Assembly: GCA_016935955.1 (NCBI GenBank)
Contig: JAFGPY010000128.1
Location: forward strand, 1 to 14,753
DNA: 14,753 bases
Direction of reading: 5' to 3'
From: Planctomycetota bacterium
GTDB lineage: Bacteria > Planctomycetota > Phycisphaerae > FEN-1346 > JAACEH01
Positions 1-7,030 of this stretch are shown piece by piece. The stretch's first letter is position 1; each line of letters starts with the position of its first letter. The notes beneath the pieces were generated by a model. It saw nothing but the letters and a program-made list of their open reading frames with translations, ran no database searches and had not been told where the DNA came from. Position numbers and translations under genes: made by a program.

Positions 1-74
1 ATGAATAGAGGGGTGTAACGCCGGCAGGTGTCATGCGGCCGGACGGGGAGCGTTCTTCGCGCAAGGGAAAAAGC

Positions 75-104
75 TTGTCGGTGAACCCTTCTGAAGCTTA
101 ACAT
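75..104 (+). promoter_or_regulatory. possible weak sigma-70 promoter for the sulfatase-like gene
   Basis: TTGTCG at 75-80 (4 of 6 matches to the -35 box) and TAACAT at 99-104 (4 of 6 to the -10 box) are separated by 18 bp. They lie about 40 bp before the gene that starts at 143. Two AAGCTT copies (71-76 and 94-99) overlap the boxes. The rest of 1-142 shows no coding signal. The match is weak and could be chance. Confidence 0.28.
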
Positions 105-142
105 ATCGCTAGCGCACTGCGGAACCAGCCGGAGGGGCATGG

Positions 143-2368
143 ATGGGTGGTGTGTGCGGAGACCCAATGTTGATGAACACCTTGGAAGCATCTTCTGCCG
201 GCACACCCAAGCCATACACTTGGTCGCGGTCGCTGCTGCACAGCGTGGTCGCTTCCCAGGCCATCGTCCTTGCGATCTACGGCATATGCACAGCGCGGCT
301 CCTGATACGTGCCCGGATGGCGGCACCGAAGGCCATGGAAGAGATTACGGCCCGGTTCCTGCCCTACGCCGTCGGCGAGTCGGCCCTGATCCTCGTCGGA
401 TACGTGGTCATCGGCCTGGCCCTGGGTAGCTTCACGTGGCTGATGCTCTGGTGCCTGAGTTCAACACTGGGCCGCCGCATGACGCCGCGACTGGTGGCCT
501 GGGGGGCGCCGATAGTCGTTCTGGCCATCCTTCTCCTGAAGACCGTATCCAGCGCCGTCTATACTCCCCGGATTCTTGAGAATGTTTGCCGCACGGACTT
601 CGGCATCCGGCTGATCGGCGCCACGGGCGATCTGGTCCGGCCGTGGATGCTGATGGCCGTCCAAGCCGCAGGGCTCACCGTCATGTGTCTGCTGGTAGTG
701 GCCGGCGTGGCCCGCTCGTTCCGCCGGCTGGAGCGGCCGGTTCGCCTGACCTTGATAGCCCTTGCCGCCGTGCTGCCGATCCTGATCGGCGGCCTGGGCC
801 TGATCGGCGTTCTGGAGCGGCTGCCGGCCGAACCGCGTAACGACGGGCGGCCGAACATTCTGATCCTGGCCACGGACGGCCTGAGGCCGGACCATCTGGG
901 CGCCTACGGGTACGAGCGGCCGACGAGTCCGAACATCGACCGTCTGAGCCAGGAGGCGGTCCGTTTTCAGAATGTCTATGTGCCGCAGGCCCGGACGCTG
1001 CCGAGTCTGACGACGATCATGACTGGCACGTACCCGCACACGCACGGCCAGCGCTACACGTGGCCCCGCGAGCGGCACATCGACCTGACGTTGCCGACGC
1101 TGTGCCGGGAACTGAAGAAGAAGGGCTACCGGTCGTACGTAATGAGCGACTGGGCGGGCGGCGATTTCGCCAAGGTGGATTTCGGCTTCGACGTTGTGGA
1201 AGTGGGCGAGGAGGCCTGGAACATCCGGACGTGGATCCAGCAGGAGGCCTGCCGCGGTCATCCGCTGCTGGTGGCCTTCGGAGACAACCCGCTGGGTTTC
1301 GGGCTCTACCCCGGGATGAGGGGCATGCCCGTGACCCCGACGCCGCAATCGGTGACCCAGGCGGCGGTGAGCCACCTGGAGGATGCGGCCCGGGAGCGGG
1401 AGCCGTTCTTCATGGTCGTCTTCTACAGCGAGACGCACCTGCCGTTCTCCACGCCGTACCCGTACTACCGGATGTTCTCGCAGCCGGGATACAAAGGGCC
1501 GCACAAGCTGAGCGTGAACATCGACAGCTACGAGCGGGTGGCCAGCGCGGGAGTGGATGCCCAGACATTCTTCGACCCGGTCCAGGTTACGGCCCTGTAC
1601 GACGGGGCAATTCGCAGTTTCGACGATCAGGCCGGCGAAATCCTGGCCTCGGTCAAGGAACTGAACCTGTGGGACGACACCATGGTGATTGTCATGACGG
1701 ACCACGGCGAGGACCTGCTGGAGACGGGGGATCGCTCGTGGGGCCACGGGCGGTTTCTGTTCGGTGACGACTACGACAACCGCATTCCGCTGATCATTTC
1801 GGACCCGCAGTTGCGGGGCAAGCCCCGGGTGATCAACGAGATGACGAGCACCCTCGACATCATGCCGACACTGCTGGACCGCGTGGGATTGCCGGTACCG
1901 TCGGCCTGCGAGGGAGAGTCGCAGCTCGGGTTGATTCGTGGCCAGCGCAGCGAGCGGCCGCGAGAGGTCTTCGCCGAGAACAGCGTCCTCCTGGCCGGCG
2001 ACATGGAGACCAAGGGGTCGCAGTACATGAGCTATCCGCCGCTGGTCGACATGCTGGAAGTGACTGAACCGGACAGCGGACAGGTGGGCATCAAACGCGA
2101 GTACCTGGACCTTCTGATCACCGCGCGGCAACGGATGATCCGAACGCCGGAGTGGAAACTGCTCTACACGCCGCTGAAGGACCAGGACGGCGCCAGCTAC
2201 GAGTTGTACGACCTGAAGGTTGACCCACAGTGCCTGCACGATGTCCAAAACCAACATCCGGACGTTCTGCGCGACCTGAAGGCCCGGCTCTGGCAGTGGA
2301 TGGAGCAAGACCCCATGCGCTGCCGCCAAGGCGAACACATGGTTCGCAAAAGCGCCGTCACATCGTAG
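143..2368 (+). CDS. membrane-anchored sulfatase / alkaline-phosphatase superfamily protein
   Basis: This 741-residue protein has five predicted membrane helices (about residues 31-55, 76-104, 117-140, 166-190 and 201-224) followed by a soluble sulfatase-fold domain from about 236 to 690. Core motifs are visible: a metal-binding start around D245 (TDGLRPDHLGAYGY), TLPSLTTIMTGTYPHTHG at 285-302, H432 in ETHLP, the metal pair D520-H521 in MTDHGED, and H536 in GHG. In true sulfatases the TLPSL position reads Cys/Ser-x-Pro-x-Arg. Here it has Thr285 and Leu289, so no formylglycine residue can form. The domain is therefore more likely a phosphohydrolase, or a phosphoryl or phosphoglycerol transferase with threonine as nucleophile, acting outside the membrane; the substrate is unknown. 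ATG 143 follows GGAGGGG at 131-137 with 5 bases between. In-frame ATG 167 is an alternative that would lose only eight residues. The gene stands alone and converges on the arsR gene. Confidence 0.88.
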   Translation: MGGVCGDPMLMNTLEASSAGTPKPYTWSRSLLHSVVASQAIVLAIYGICTARLLIRARMAAPKAMEEITARFLPYAVGESALILVGYVVIGLALGSFTWLMLWCLSSTLGRRMTPRLVAWGAPIVVLAILLLKTVSSAVYTPRILENVCRTDFGIRLIGATGDLVRPWMLMAVQAAGLTVMCLLVVAGVARSFRRLERPVRLTLIALAAVLPILIGGLGLIGVLERLPAEPRNDGRPNILILATDGLRPDHLGAYGYERPTSPNIDRLSQEAVRFQNVYVPQARTLPSLTTIMTGTYPHTHGQRYTWPRERHIDLTLPTLCRELKKKGYRSYVMSDWAGGDFAKVDFGFDVVEVGEEAWNIRTWIQQEACRGHPLLVAFGDNPLGFGLYPGMRGMPVTPTPQSVTQAAVSHLEDAAREREPFFMVVFYSETHLPFSTPYPYYRMFSQPGYKGPHKLSVNIDSYERVASAGVDAQTFFDPVQVTALYDGAIRSFDDQAGEILASVKELNLWDDTMVIVMTDHGEDLLETGDRSWGHGRFLFGDDYDNRIPLIISDPQLRGKPRVINEMTSTLDIMPTLLDRVGLPVPSACEGESQLGLIRGQRSERPREVFAENSVLLAGDMETKGSQYMSYPPLVDMLEVTEPDSGQVGIKREYLDLLITARQRMIRTPEWKLLYTPLKDQDGASYELYDLKVDPQCLHDVQNQHPDVLRDLKARLWQWMEQDPMRCRQGEHMVRKSAVTS

Positions 2369-2421
2369 ACATCGCCCACTACGACCAAGCCTGCATACCG
2401 ATCGTCGGCAACGAGTCTGCC

Positions 2422-2448
2422 GGGTCGCCGCTCCCAGCGCGGCGACCC
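2422..2448. terminator. perfect hairpin between convergent genes
   Basis: GGGTCGCCGC (2422-2431) and its exact reverse complement GCGGCGACCC (2439-2448) flank a 7-base loop. The hairpin starts 54 bases after the sulfatase-like stop codon, between it and the convergent arsR gene. Neither side has a T-run, so it is not a classic intrinsic terminator. It may act as a U-less terminator or a 3'-end stabiliser, possibly for both transcripts. Confidence 0.5.
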
Positions 2449-2546
2449 CTGTGGAACGAACCGGCCCCAGCAATCCTCAGCGTCTGCTCACGTCGAAGAT
2501 AAGGACCGGCGCCACACCAACAGACCACCTGTTGCCGTCTCGTCGC

Positions 2547-2849
2547 TCAGCGTTCAAACCGTTTCCGAATGCTCTGGCCGATGCAGTTCAGAAAATCGGG
2601 TACGCACGTCATCGCGACCTGATAGTAGACGTTCAGGCCCTTCTTGTTCGCACTGAGGATGCCTGCCCGTTTGAGAATGGCCAGGTGCCTCGAGACGTTT
2701 GAAGGGTCGACACCAAAGTGCTCGATGATATCGGACACCGAACGTTCTTTGCTTTTCAGGTAGCCGACGATCTCGATGCGCAGTGGGTGTCCAAGGGCCT
2801 TGACGACATCGGCCTGAAAGGTCACCAATTCGTTCGAAAGCGAAGCCAT
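2547..2849 (-). CDS. ArsR/SmtB-family winged-helix transcriptional regulator
   Basis: This 100-residue protein has the ArsR fold: KALGHPLRIEIVGYL (17-31), a helix-turn-helix around 37-62 with recognition helix DPSNVSRHLAILK (48-60), and a beta wing ending in GLNVYYQV (71-78). The family usually forms dimeric repressors released by a metal, a thiol or another small ligand. The alpha-3 metal site with the ELCVCDL-type motif is absent (SVSDII here). Its only cysteines are C82 and C89 in the C-terminal helix, so a thiol or sulfur-species switch is conceivable but unproven. The start is ATG at 2849, with GGGAG ten bases upstream. It lies 222 bp downstream of, and co-directional with, the siroheme-protein gene. 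It may regulate that gene or itself. Confidence 0.9.
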   Translation of the reverse strand: MASLSNELVTFQADVVKALGHPLRIEIVGYLKSKERSVSDIIEHFGVDPSNVSRHLAILKRAGILSANKKGLNVYYQVAMTCVPDFLNCIGQSIRKRFER

Positions 2850-2883
2850 GGGTTACGTTCTCCCTGCTAGTTGTCCTGACAGA

Positions 2884-2895
2884 CTGTATGTACAG
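2884..2895. promoter_or_regulatory. palindrome upstream of arsR, possible operator
   Basis: CTGTA-TG-TACAG is an inverted repeat with 5-bp arms, lying 35-46 bases upstream of the arsR start codon. A second small repeat, TGTC-CT-GACA (2872-2881), sits beside it. The position suits autoregulation by an ArsR dimer, but the arms are short and I could not find a convincing promoter around them. Confidence 0.3.
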
Positions 2896-3016
2896 ACATT
2901 CGCGTCACGGCGAGAAGTCGTTAAAGACCGCCGTGCACAAAACCAAAGGCACATTACGCTCAGGAAAAGGACCTCAGCGACACCTCCGTTCCAACGATCG
3001 AGGCTGCTGATGCGGG

Positions 3017-3054
3017 GCACGTCGTTGACGGCACGCTGCGTGCCGGGGACGTGC
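3017..3054 (-). terminator. nested two-stem hairpin after the siroheme protein gene
   Basis: The outer arms GCACGTC (3017-3023) and GACGTGC (3048-3054) are exact reverse complements. They enclose an inner palindrome, CGGCACGC-T-GCGTGCCG (3029-3045), with an asymmetric 5/2 internal bulge. The structure begins 17 bases after the stop codon at 3072 and precedes arsR on the same strand. There is no following U-tract. It is most likely a terminator-like or transcript-end element separating the two genes. A regulatory RNA structure in the arsR leader is an alternative. Confidence 0.5.
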
Positions 3055-3071
3055 GCTGGTTTTCGGCAAGG

Positions 3072-3767
3072 TTACAGCGGAGTTTTGCCGAGCACTGCCT
3101 CCTCAAAAGATTCCCATCCAGCGCGATCAATCAGTCGCCCAAGGCGATCCCGGTGTTGGGCGTTCCCGGCGAAGAATTGAACGATGCGGTCAACGATCCT
3201 CAAGACTTCCTCGGTCGACTCGACCGAGACCAGTTCGCGGCCCATTCTCGGGCGGGGCCCGAGGCAGCCGCCGACAAGGATCTTCCAGTTACGCGGCGTT
3301 CCCTGAATGCCGATGTCCCGAACCGGCGCGGCGACGCAGTTCATGGGACAGCCGGCCACAGCAAGCTTGAACTTCCCGGGCAATTCCATCCCGTGGTACT
3401 TCTCGTCGAGTTTCAGCCCCAGGCCCATCGAATCCTGCTGACCGAGCTTGCAGAACGTCGTGCCGGGGCACATTTCGACGCTACGGACGCACAGTCCGAT
3501 GGCCGCTCCCGGCTTCATATTCAACTCCGACCAGACCTGGTCGAGTTGCTCTTCTTTGAAGCCGATGATGGCGATCCGCTGCGCGCCGGTGATCTTCATA
3601 GCCTGAATGTCATAGCGGTCGAACAGTTCGGCATAGCGCAACAACACGTCTTTGGTGAGAATTCCCCCCGGCAGATGTGGCGCAATGGCGTAGGTTTGGC
3701 GGTCCCGCTGGACAATCGCCCCCTTCTCCGGCAGGTCCTTCTTCTTAACCCCATCCTCAACGCTCAT
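3072..3767 (-). CDS. small single-module siroheme-[4Fe-4S] sulfite/nitrite reductase-like protein
   Basis: This 231-residue protein matches one siroheme/4Fe-4S module of the sulfite and nitrite reductase family. It has an N-terminal ferredoxin-like half (KITGAQRIAIIGF, 58-70), then C100-PGTTF-C106 and, 33 residues on, C140-PMN-C144: the C-x5-C...C-x3-C pattern that ligates the cluster and siroheme iron. Two-module assimilatory reductases are over 500 residues. This size resembles the low-molecular-weight assimilatory-type sulfite reductases known from sulfate reducers. Such enzymes reduce sulfite (or nitrite) by six electrons from a ferredoxin-like donor, but the true substrate cannot be read here. 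The start at 3767 has AGGAG five bases upstream. An in-frame GTG at 3797 has no ribosome-binding site and is rejected. No siroheme-synthesis gene or electron-transfer partner lies nearby. ArsR follows 222 bp downstream. Confidence 0.85.
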   Translation of the reverse strand: MSVEDGVKKKDLPEKGAIVQRDRQTYAIAPHLPGGILTKDVLLRYAELFDRYDIQAMKITGAQRIAIIGFKEEQLDQVWSELNMKPGAAIGLCVRSVEMCPGTTFCKLGQQDSMGLGLKLDEKYHGMELPGKFKLAVAGCPMNCVAAPVRDIGIQGTPRNWKILVGGCLGPRPRMGRELVSVESTEEVLRIVDRIVQFFAGNAQHRDRLGRLIDRAGWESFEEAVLGKTPL

Positions 3768-3814
3768 GAACACTCCTGAATTTGCGCCAACAGCCACAAG
3801 TCGCTACTGGCGTT

Positions 3815-3843
3815 AATGTAAGGCTGCGCCCGGCTGGAGTCAA
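3815..3843 (-). promoter_or_regulatory. sigma-70-type promoter of the siroheme protein gene
   Basis: On the minus strand, TTGACT (3843-3838, 5 of 6) and TACATT (3820-3815, 4 of 6) are separated by exactly 17 bp. Transcription would start near 3808, giving a leader of about 40 bases with a good ribosome-binding site before ATG 3767. Confidence 0.6.
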
Positions 3844-3919
3844 CACTTTAACGCAACCAATTCGCCGACTCGGGGCCCCACAGCAGACGCCGGCCGCCGC
3901 GGAGGGCAACGGAAATTCC

Positions 3920-3948
3920 TTGAAATGTCGGGTCTGACCCGCTATTTT
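3920..3948 (+). promoter_or_regulatory. sigma-70-type promoter of the bS21-ABC operon with spacer palindrome
   Basis: TTGAAA (3920-3925, 5 of 6) and TATTTT (3943-3948, 4 of 6) are separated by 17 bp. The spacer contains the perfect palindrome CGGGTC-T-GACCCG (3929-3941), which is placed like a repressor operator. The start codon of bS21 is about 78 bases after the likely transcription start. The promoter lies back to back with that of the siroheme protein gene. Confidence 0.55.
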
Positions 3949-4032
3949 ACTTGGTTTGAGTGCCGCCCGAACTGTCGGCGTGGACGGACTTTGTATGTAC
4001 TGGGACAATCGGAAAGGAAGGTCGAGGGCCTG

Positions 4033-4215
4033 ATGATCAAGATACGAGCCCGGGGTAACGAAACGGTTGAACAAATGATCAAGCGTTTCAAGAAGCTCTG
4101 TGAGAAAGAGGGATTGATCCGCGACATCAAGCGGAACGCCTATTACGAGAAACCCAGCGAGCGGCGACGTCGCAGCATGCGTAAGAGTCGCAGGACCACG
4201 GGATCGCCTCAATAG
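4033..4215 (+). CDS. rpsU: 30S ribosomal protein bS21
   Basis: This 60-residue, strongly basic protein fits bS21 in length and pattern: an N-terminal beta strand (MIKIRARGNETVEQM), the helix MIKRFKKLCEKEGLIRDIKR (residues 15-34), NAYYEKPSERRRR (35-47) and a basic tail. bS21 is a late-assembling small-subunit protein near the 3' end of 16S rRNA that aids mRNA selection. The start at 4033 is chosen because bS21 homology begins there and a GGAAAGGAAGG-type ribosome-binding site precedes it. An ORF extension back to 3925 would cover the promoter and adds unrelated residues. It is followed after 16 bases by the ABC ATPase gene, so the two are probably co-transcribed, a mix of translation and transport genes with no obvious functional link. 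Confidence 0.93.
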   Translation: MIKIRARGNETVEQMIKRFKKLCEKEGLIRDIKRNAYYEKPSERRRRSMRKSRRTTGSPQ

Positions 4216-4231
4216 CGTAGAGGGGAATGCC

Positions 4232-5101
4232 TTGGAGCCGGTTGCCGCGGCCGAGACGAAGAAGCTCGTCAAGATATACACCGACTTCTGGGGTCGGGCG
4301 AAGGTCCGTGCTCTGAACGGACTGGACCTGACGATTCGCCAAGGCGAGATTTTCGGCCTGCTGGGACCCAACGGTTCCGGAAAGACAACCACCATCAAGC
4401 TGCTGCTCGGCCTGCTGCGACCCACTCGCGGCAGTGTCAGCGTGCTGGGCTATCCTGCCGCCAACGTCCGGAAGAACAACCTGATCGGCTATCTGCCGGA
4501 AGAGAGCTACCTGTACCGTTTCCTTACCGGGGAAGAGACCCTGATGTTCTACGGTCGCCTCTTCGGCCTCCACGGCAAGGCCCTGCGACAACGGGTCAAG
4601 GAGTTGCTCGACCTGGTGGGCCTTGACCGCCGAGCCCGCAAGCGGGCCCTCAAGGAATACTCCAAGGGCATGAGCCGCCGCATCGGACTGGCCCAGGCTC
4701 TGATCAACAATCCCAGCTTCGTGCTGCTGGACGAACCGACCACCGGACTCGACCCGGTGGGCACCCGCGAGATGAAGGACCTGATCCTGGCCATGAAGGC
4801 CGAGGGACGCACCGTCCTCATGAGCAGCCACCTGCTGGCCGACGTCGAGGATGTCTGCGACCGCATCGCCATCCTCGTTCGCGGCGACATGCGCGAGTGC
4901 GGCGACGTCCGCGAGTTGCTGCTCGTGCGGGACATCTTCCAAGTGCGCGCTCGCAATGTGCAGCCGGAGGTCGTCCGGCAGGTTCAGGCCTTGCTGGCCG
5001 ATCGCGGCGCCGAGGACGTCGAGACCTCGCACCCGCGAATGACGCTCGAAGAACTGTTCCTCAACGTGATCTCTCAGGACGGGCAGCCAACCGCCCGCTG
5101 A
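4232..5101 (+). CDS. ABC-2 type transporter ATP-binding protein
   Basis: This 289-residue nucleotide-binding subunit has Walker A GPNGSGKT (45-52), a Q-loop region reading IGYLPEE (85-91) with Glu where Gln is usual, the variant signature YSKGMSRR (143-150), Walker B FVLLDEP (163-169) with the D-loop in TTGLDP, and switch His200. The sequence style is that of NatA/CcmA-like exporters, with an extra C-terminal part (about 215-289). The start is TTG at 4232, preceded by AGGGGAA at 4221-4227; no ATG lies in frame before the conserved N-terminus. It would pair as a dimer with the permease encoded 33 bases downstream. The cargo is unknown. Confidence 0.93.
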   Translation: MEPVAAAETKKLVKIYTDFWGRAKVRALNGLDLTIRQGEIFGLLGPNGSGKTTTIKLLLGLLRPTRGSVSVLGYPAANVRKNNLIGYLPEESYLYRFLTGEETLMFYGRLFGLHGKALRQRVKELLDLVGLDRRARKRALKEYSKGMSRRIGLAQALINNPSFVLLDEPTTGLDPVGTREMKDLILAMKAEGRTVLMSSHLLADVEDVCDRIAILVRGDMRECGDVRELLLVRDIFQVRARNVQPEVVRQVQALLADRGAEDVETSHPRMTLEELFLNVISQDGQPTAR

Positions 5102-5134
5102 TGTATCCGCTATCCGCCTGCGACGGACGAACCC

Positions 5135-7030
5135 ATGGAGAATGCCGGAACACCTGAGGTGTCGCACGCCGTCCCCCCGAAGGGCTCGCCGACGTCAACC
5201 GGCAAATCCGCCCGCGGCGGCTTTATCGCCGCCGTCGCCGGGGATCTCGTGCGATTCTCACCGGGCAGGACGTGCACCGTCGCCCGGCTCATGGTTCGCG
5301 AGGCGATGCGGCTGCGGTTGTGGATCATCCTCGTGGTCGGCATGGCCGCCGTGTTCGTCGCCGACCTGACGACCACTTACTTTGATCCCGTCCTGCAGAC
5401 GACCGCCGGCCTGATTGGCAACAGCCAGTTGGCTATTACCCTCGTGGGTGTTGCCGTGGCCCTGTTCCTGTCGACCTACAGCATCCCGCGGGAACTGACC
5501 TCGAAGACCATCTACAGCCTCGTCACCAAACCCGTGTCGCGGCTTGAAGTGGTGGCCGGCAAGATGCTCGGCCTGGCCGTCGTTCTTGCCGCAGTCACGT
5601 TCGGCCTCGGGCTGGTCTGCTACGGTTATATGTTGATTCGCGGCGGCCAGGTGCAGCAGTTGGCTCGCCGGCGACTGGAGGCGATGCCGCCCGACGATCA
5701 GCCGCAGGCTCTGCGAAGCATCGCCGAGCACGGCCCCTTCAGGGCCGTCACCTACCGCAATCCGAGCGATCCCTTGACGCTTGTCCACCTGGAGGGCAAC
5801 GGCCCGGTCGAGTGGCTCTCGGGCTACTCCACGCACCGGGCTCACTGGGGTTTCAACGGCCTGCCGATCGACCAACTCGATTCCGGACGCGCGCGCATCG
5901 TCATTGACGTCGAACTCCCCTCGACGCCGCAGCCCCTGACCGACGAGCAACGGGCCGTGCGAGTCCAGTTCTACGAAGCCCAGCGCACTCGCGACGAGTC
6001 TTTTGCCCGGCGGCACACGTTGGATGCCGATGGCCACTTGGAGCTGGCCATCCCCGGCGTGATTCCCGGCCGCCCGGGATTCTATACCGGCGGCATCATG
6101 TGGATCAGCCTGTGCGGCGATGGGCAAGTGCCGCTGGGGGTCACGAACGATTCCTGCAGGGTCCGGCTGCCCGACGGCCGCATGATCGCCCCCGGCAGTG
6201 GATTGAAGTTGACGACCAGTTTCTCGTCCAATAAGTCCTGGATCGGCGGTCGCGGATCAAACCGTCTGGTCATGGGCCGCGTACGCTACGATCAGCTTTC
6301 CCCCGCCGTAGCAGCTTCGGGACAGGCGGTGCTGCAGGTGGACGTTGCCGTGCCGACGGCCAGCAACGTTCCTCGCGACGCCCGGGCCCAGGTCGTGATC
6401 GTCAACGAGAAAGGGAACCGCCAGGAAGCCGCCTTCCGCCCCGAAAAAGGGACGACCGCCCTGATTCCCATCGAGCCGGACATTATTCGGGACGGCAACC
6501 TGACCGTCTACCTGCGGTCGGGCGACCAGCGCGTTGAGATCGGCGTGACGGACGAGAGCATTCATCTTCAGGTCGGTCGGCGTCCGTTCCTGTTCAACTG
6601 GGCCAAGTCGCTGACGATGATGTGGCTGAGTTTCTGCATTATCGCAGCCATCGGCCTGTGCGTCAGCACGCTGGTCGGCTGGTACGTGGCCGTGCTTCTG
6701 ACCTCCGTCGCACTGGTCCTGAGCCACATCTGGCCGAGCGTCGTGCTCGGCGCCAGACGCCTTGGCTTCTCCGATCTGGGAGTGGTCCGCGGCGGGGAGG
6801 CCGACCGCACCATCTCGTGGCTGTACGTCAACGGTTTCCGCCTGATCGGCTGGCTGCTTCCGGACTTCGATCGCATGGACTACGGCGGCGTTGTGGCCCG
6901 AGGCATCGACGCGCCGCTGTCCATGCTGCTGGCTGTGCCGCACGGGGCACTCTGGCACGCCCTGCTCTACATCCTGGCCATGGTGGCACTAGGCTATCTG
7001 ATCTTCCGCTACAGGGAGGTGGCCCGATGA
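5135..7030 (+). CDS. ABC-2 type transporter permease with large extracytoplasmic domain
   Basis: This 631-residue membrane protein has a hydrophilic N-terminus (1-55), three helices (about 61-80, 96-116 and 143-168), a hydrophilic region from about 170 to 485, and further helices at about 491-515, 516-539 and 605-625. The stretch IPRELTSKTIYSLVTKPVSR (117-136), before the third helix, is typical of ABC-2 permeases and their coupling region. About 310 residues between helices three and four are too many for an ordinary loop and probably form a beta-rich extracytoplasmic domain, possibly for cargo or cell-wall contact (inference). ATG 5135 is the first start after the ATPase stop in this same frame; the ribosome-binding site is weak. 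The gene overlaps the next one by four bases, so translation is probably coupled. Confidence 0.88.
   Translation: MENAGTPEVSHAVPPKGSPTSTGKSARGGFIAAVAGDLVRFSPGRTCTVARLMVREAMRLRLWIILVVGMAAVFVADLTTTYFDPVLQTTAGLIGNSQLAITLVGVAVALFLSTYSIPRELTSKTIYSLVTKPVSRLEVVAGKMLGLAVVLAAVTFGLGLVCYGYMLIRGGQVQQLARRRLEAMPPDDQPQALRSIAEHGPFRAVTYRNPSDPLTLVHLEGNGPVEWLSGYSTHRAHWGFNGLPIDQLDSGRARIVIDVELPSTPQPLTDEQRAVRVQFYEAQRTRDESFARRHTLDADGHLELAIPGVIPGRPGFYTGGIMWISLCGDGQVPLGVTNDSCRVRLPDGRMIAPGSGLKLTTSFSSNKSWIGGRGSNRLVMGRVRYDQLSPAVAASGQAVLQVDVAVPTASNVPRDARAQVVIVNEKGNRQEAAFRPEKGTTALIPIEPDIIRDGNLTVYLRSGDQRVEIGVTDESIHLQVGRRPFLFNWAKSLTMMWLSFCIIAAIGLCVSTLVGWYVAVLLTSVALVLSHIWPSVVLGARRLGFSDLGVVRGGEADRTISWLYVNGFRLIGWLLPDFDRMDYGGVVARGIDAPLSMLLAVPHGALWHALLYILAMVALGYLIFRYREVAR

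Noticed and set aside
1..18. Short frame ATG...TAA at the left edge as the tail of an upstream gene
   Set aside because: Only five codons are visible, so it cannot be told from chance.
71..99. Two AAGCTT copies as a functional repeat
   Set aside because: A self-complementary 6-mer repeated once at 23 bp is easily chance, and nothing else supports a site.
461..2473. Long minus-strand open frame (670 codons) opposite the sulfatase-like gene
   Set aside because: GC-rich codon bias keeps the opposite frame open. The translation is low-complexity His/Arg/Gln-rich and shows no domain, while the plus strand has clear catalytic motifs.
3051..3779. Plus-strand open frame opposite the siroheme protein gene
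   Set aside because: The minus strand encodes the complete Cys-x5-Cys and Cys-x3-Cys siroheme motif with a good promoter and ribosome-binding site; the plus frame has neither.
3768..3797. GTG at 3797 as the start of the siroheme protein
   Set aside because: It has no ribosome-binding site and lies between the promoter and the well-placed AGGAG of ATG 3767.
3925..4032. N-terminal extension of bS21 from ATG 3925
   Set aside because: This ATG overlaps the -35 box, the added 36 residues have no bS21 similarity, and ATG 4033 has its own ribosome-binding site.
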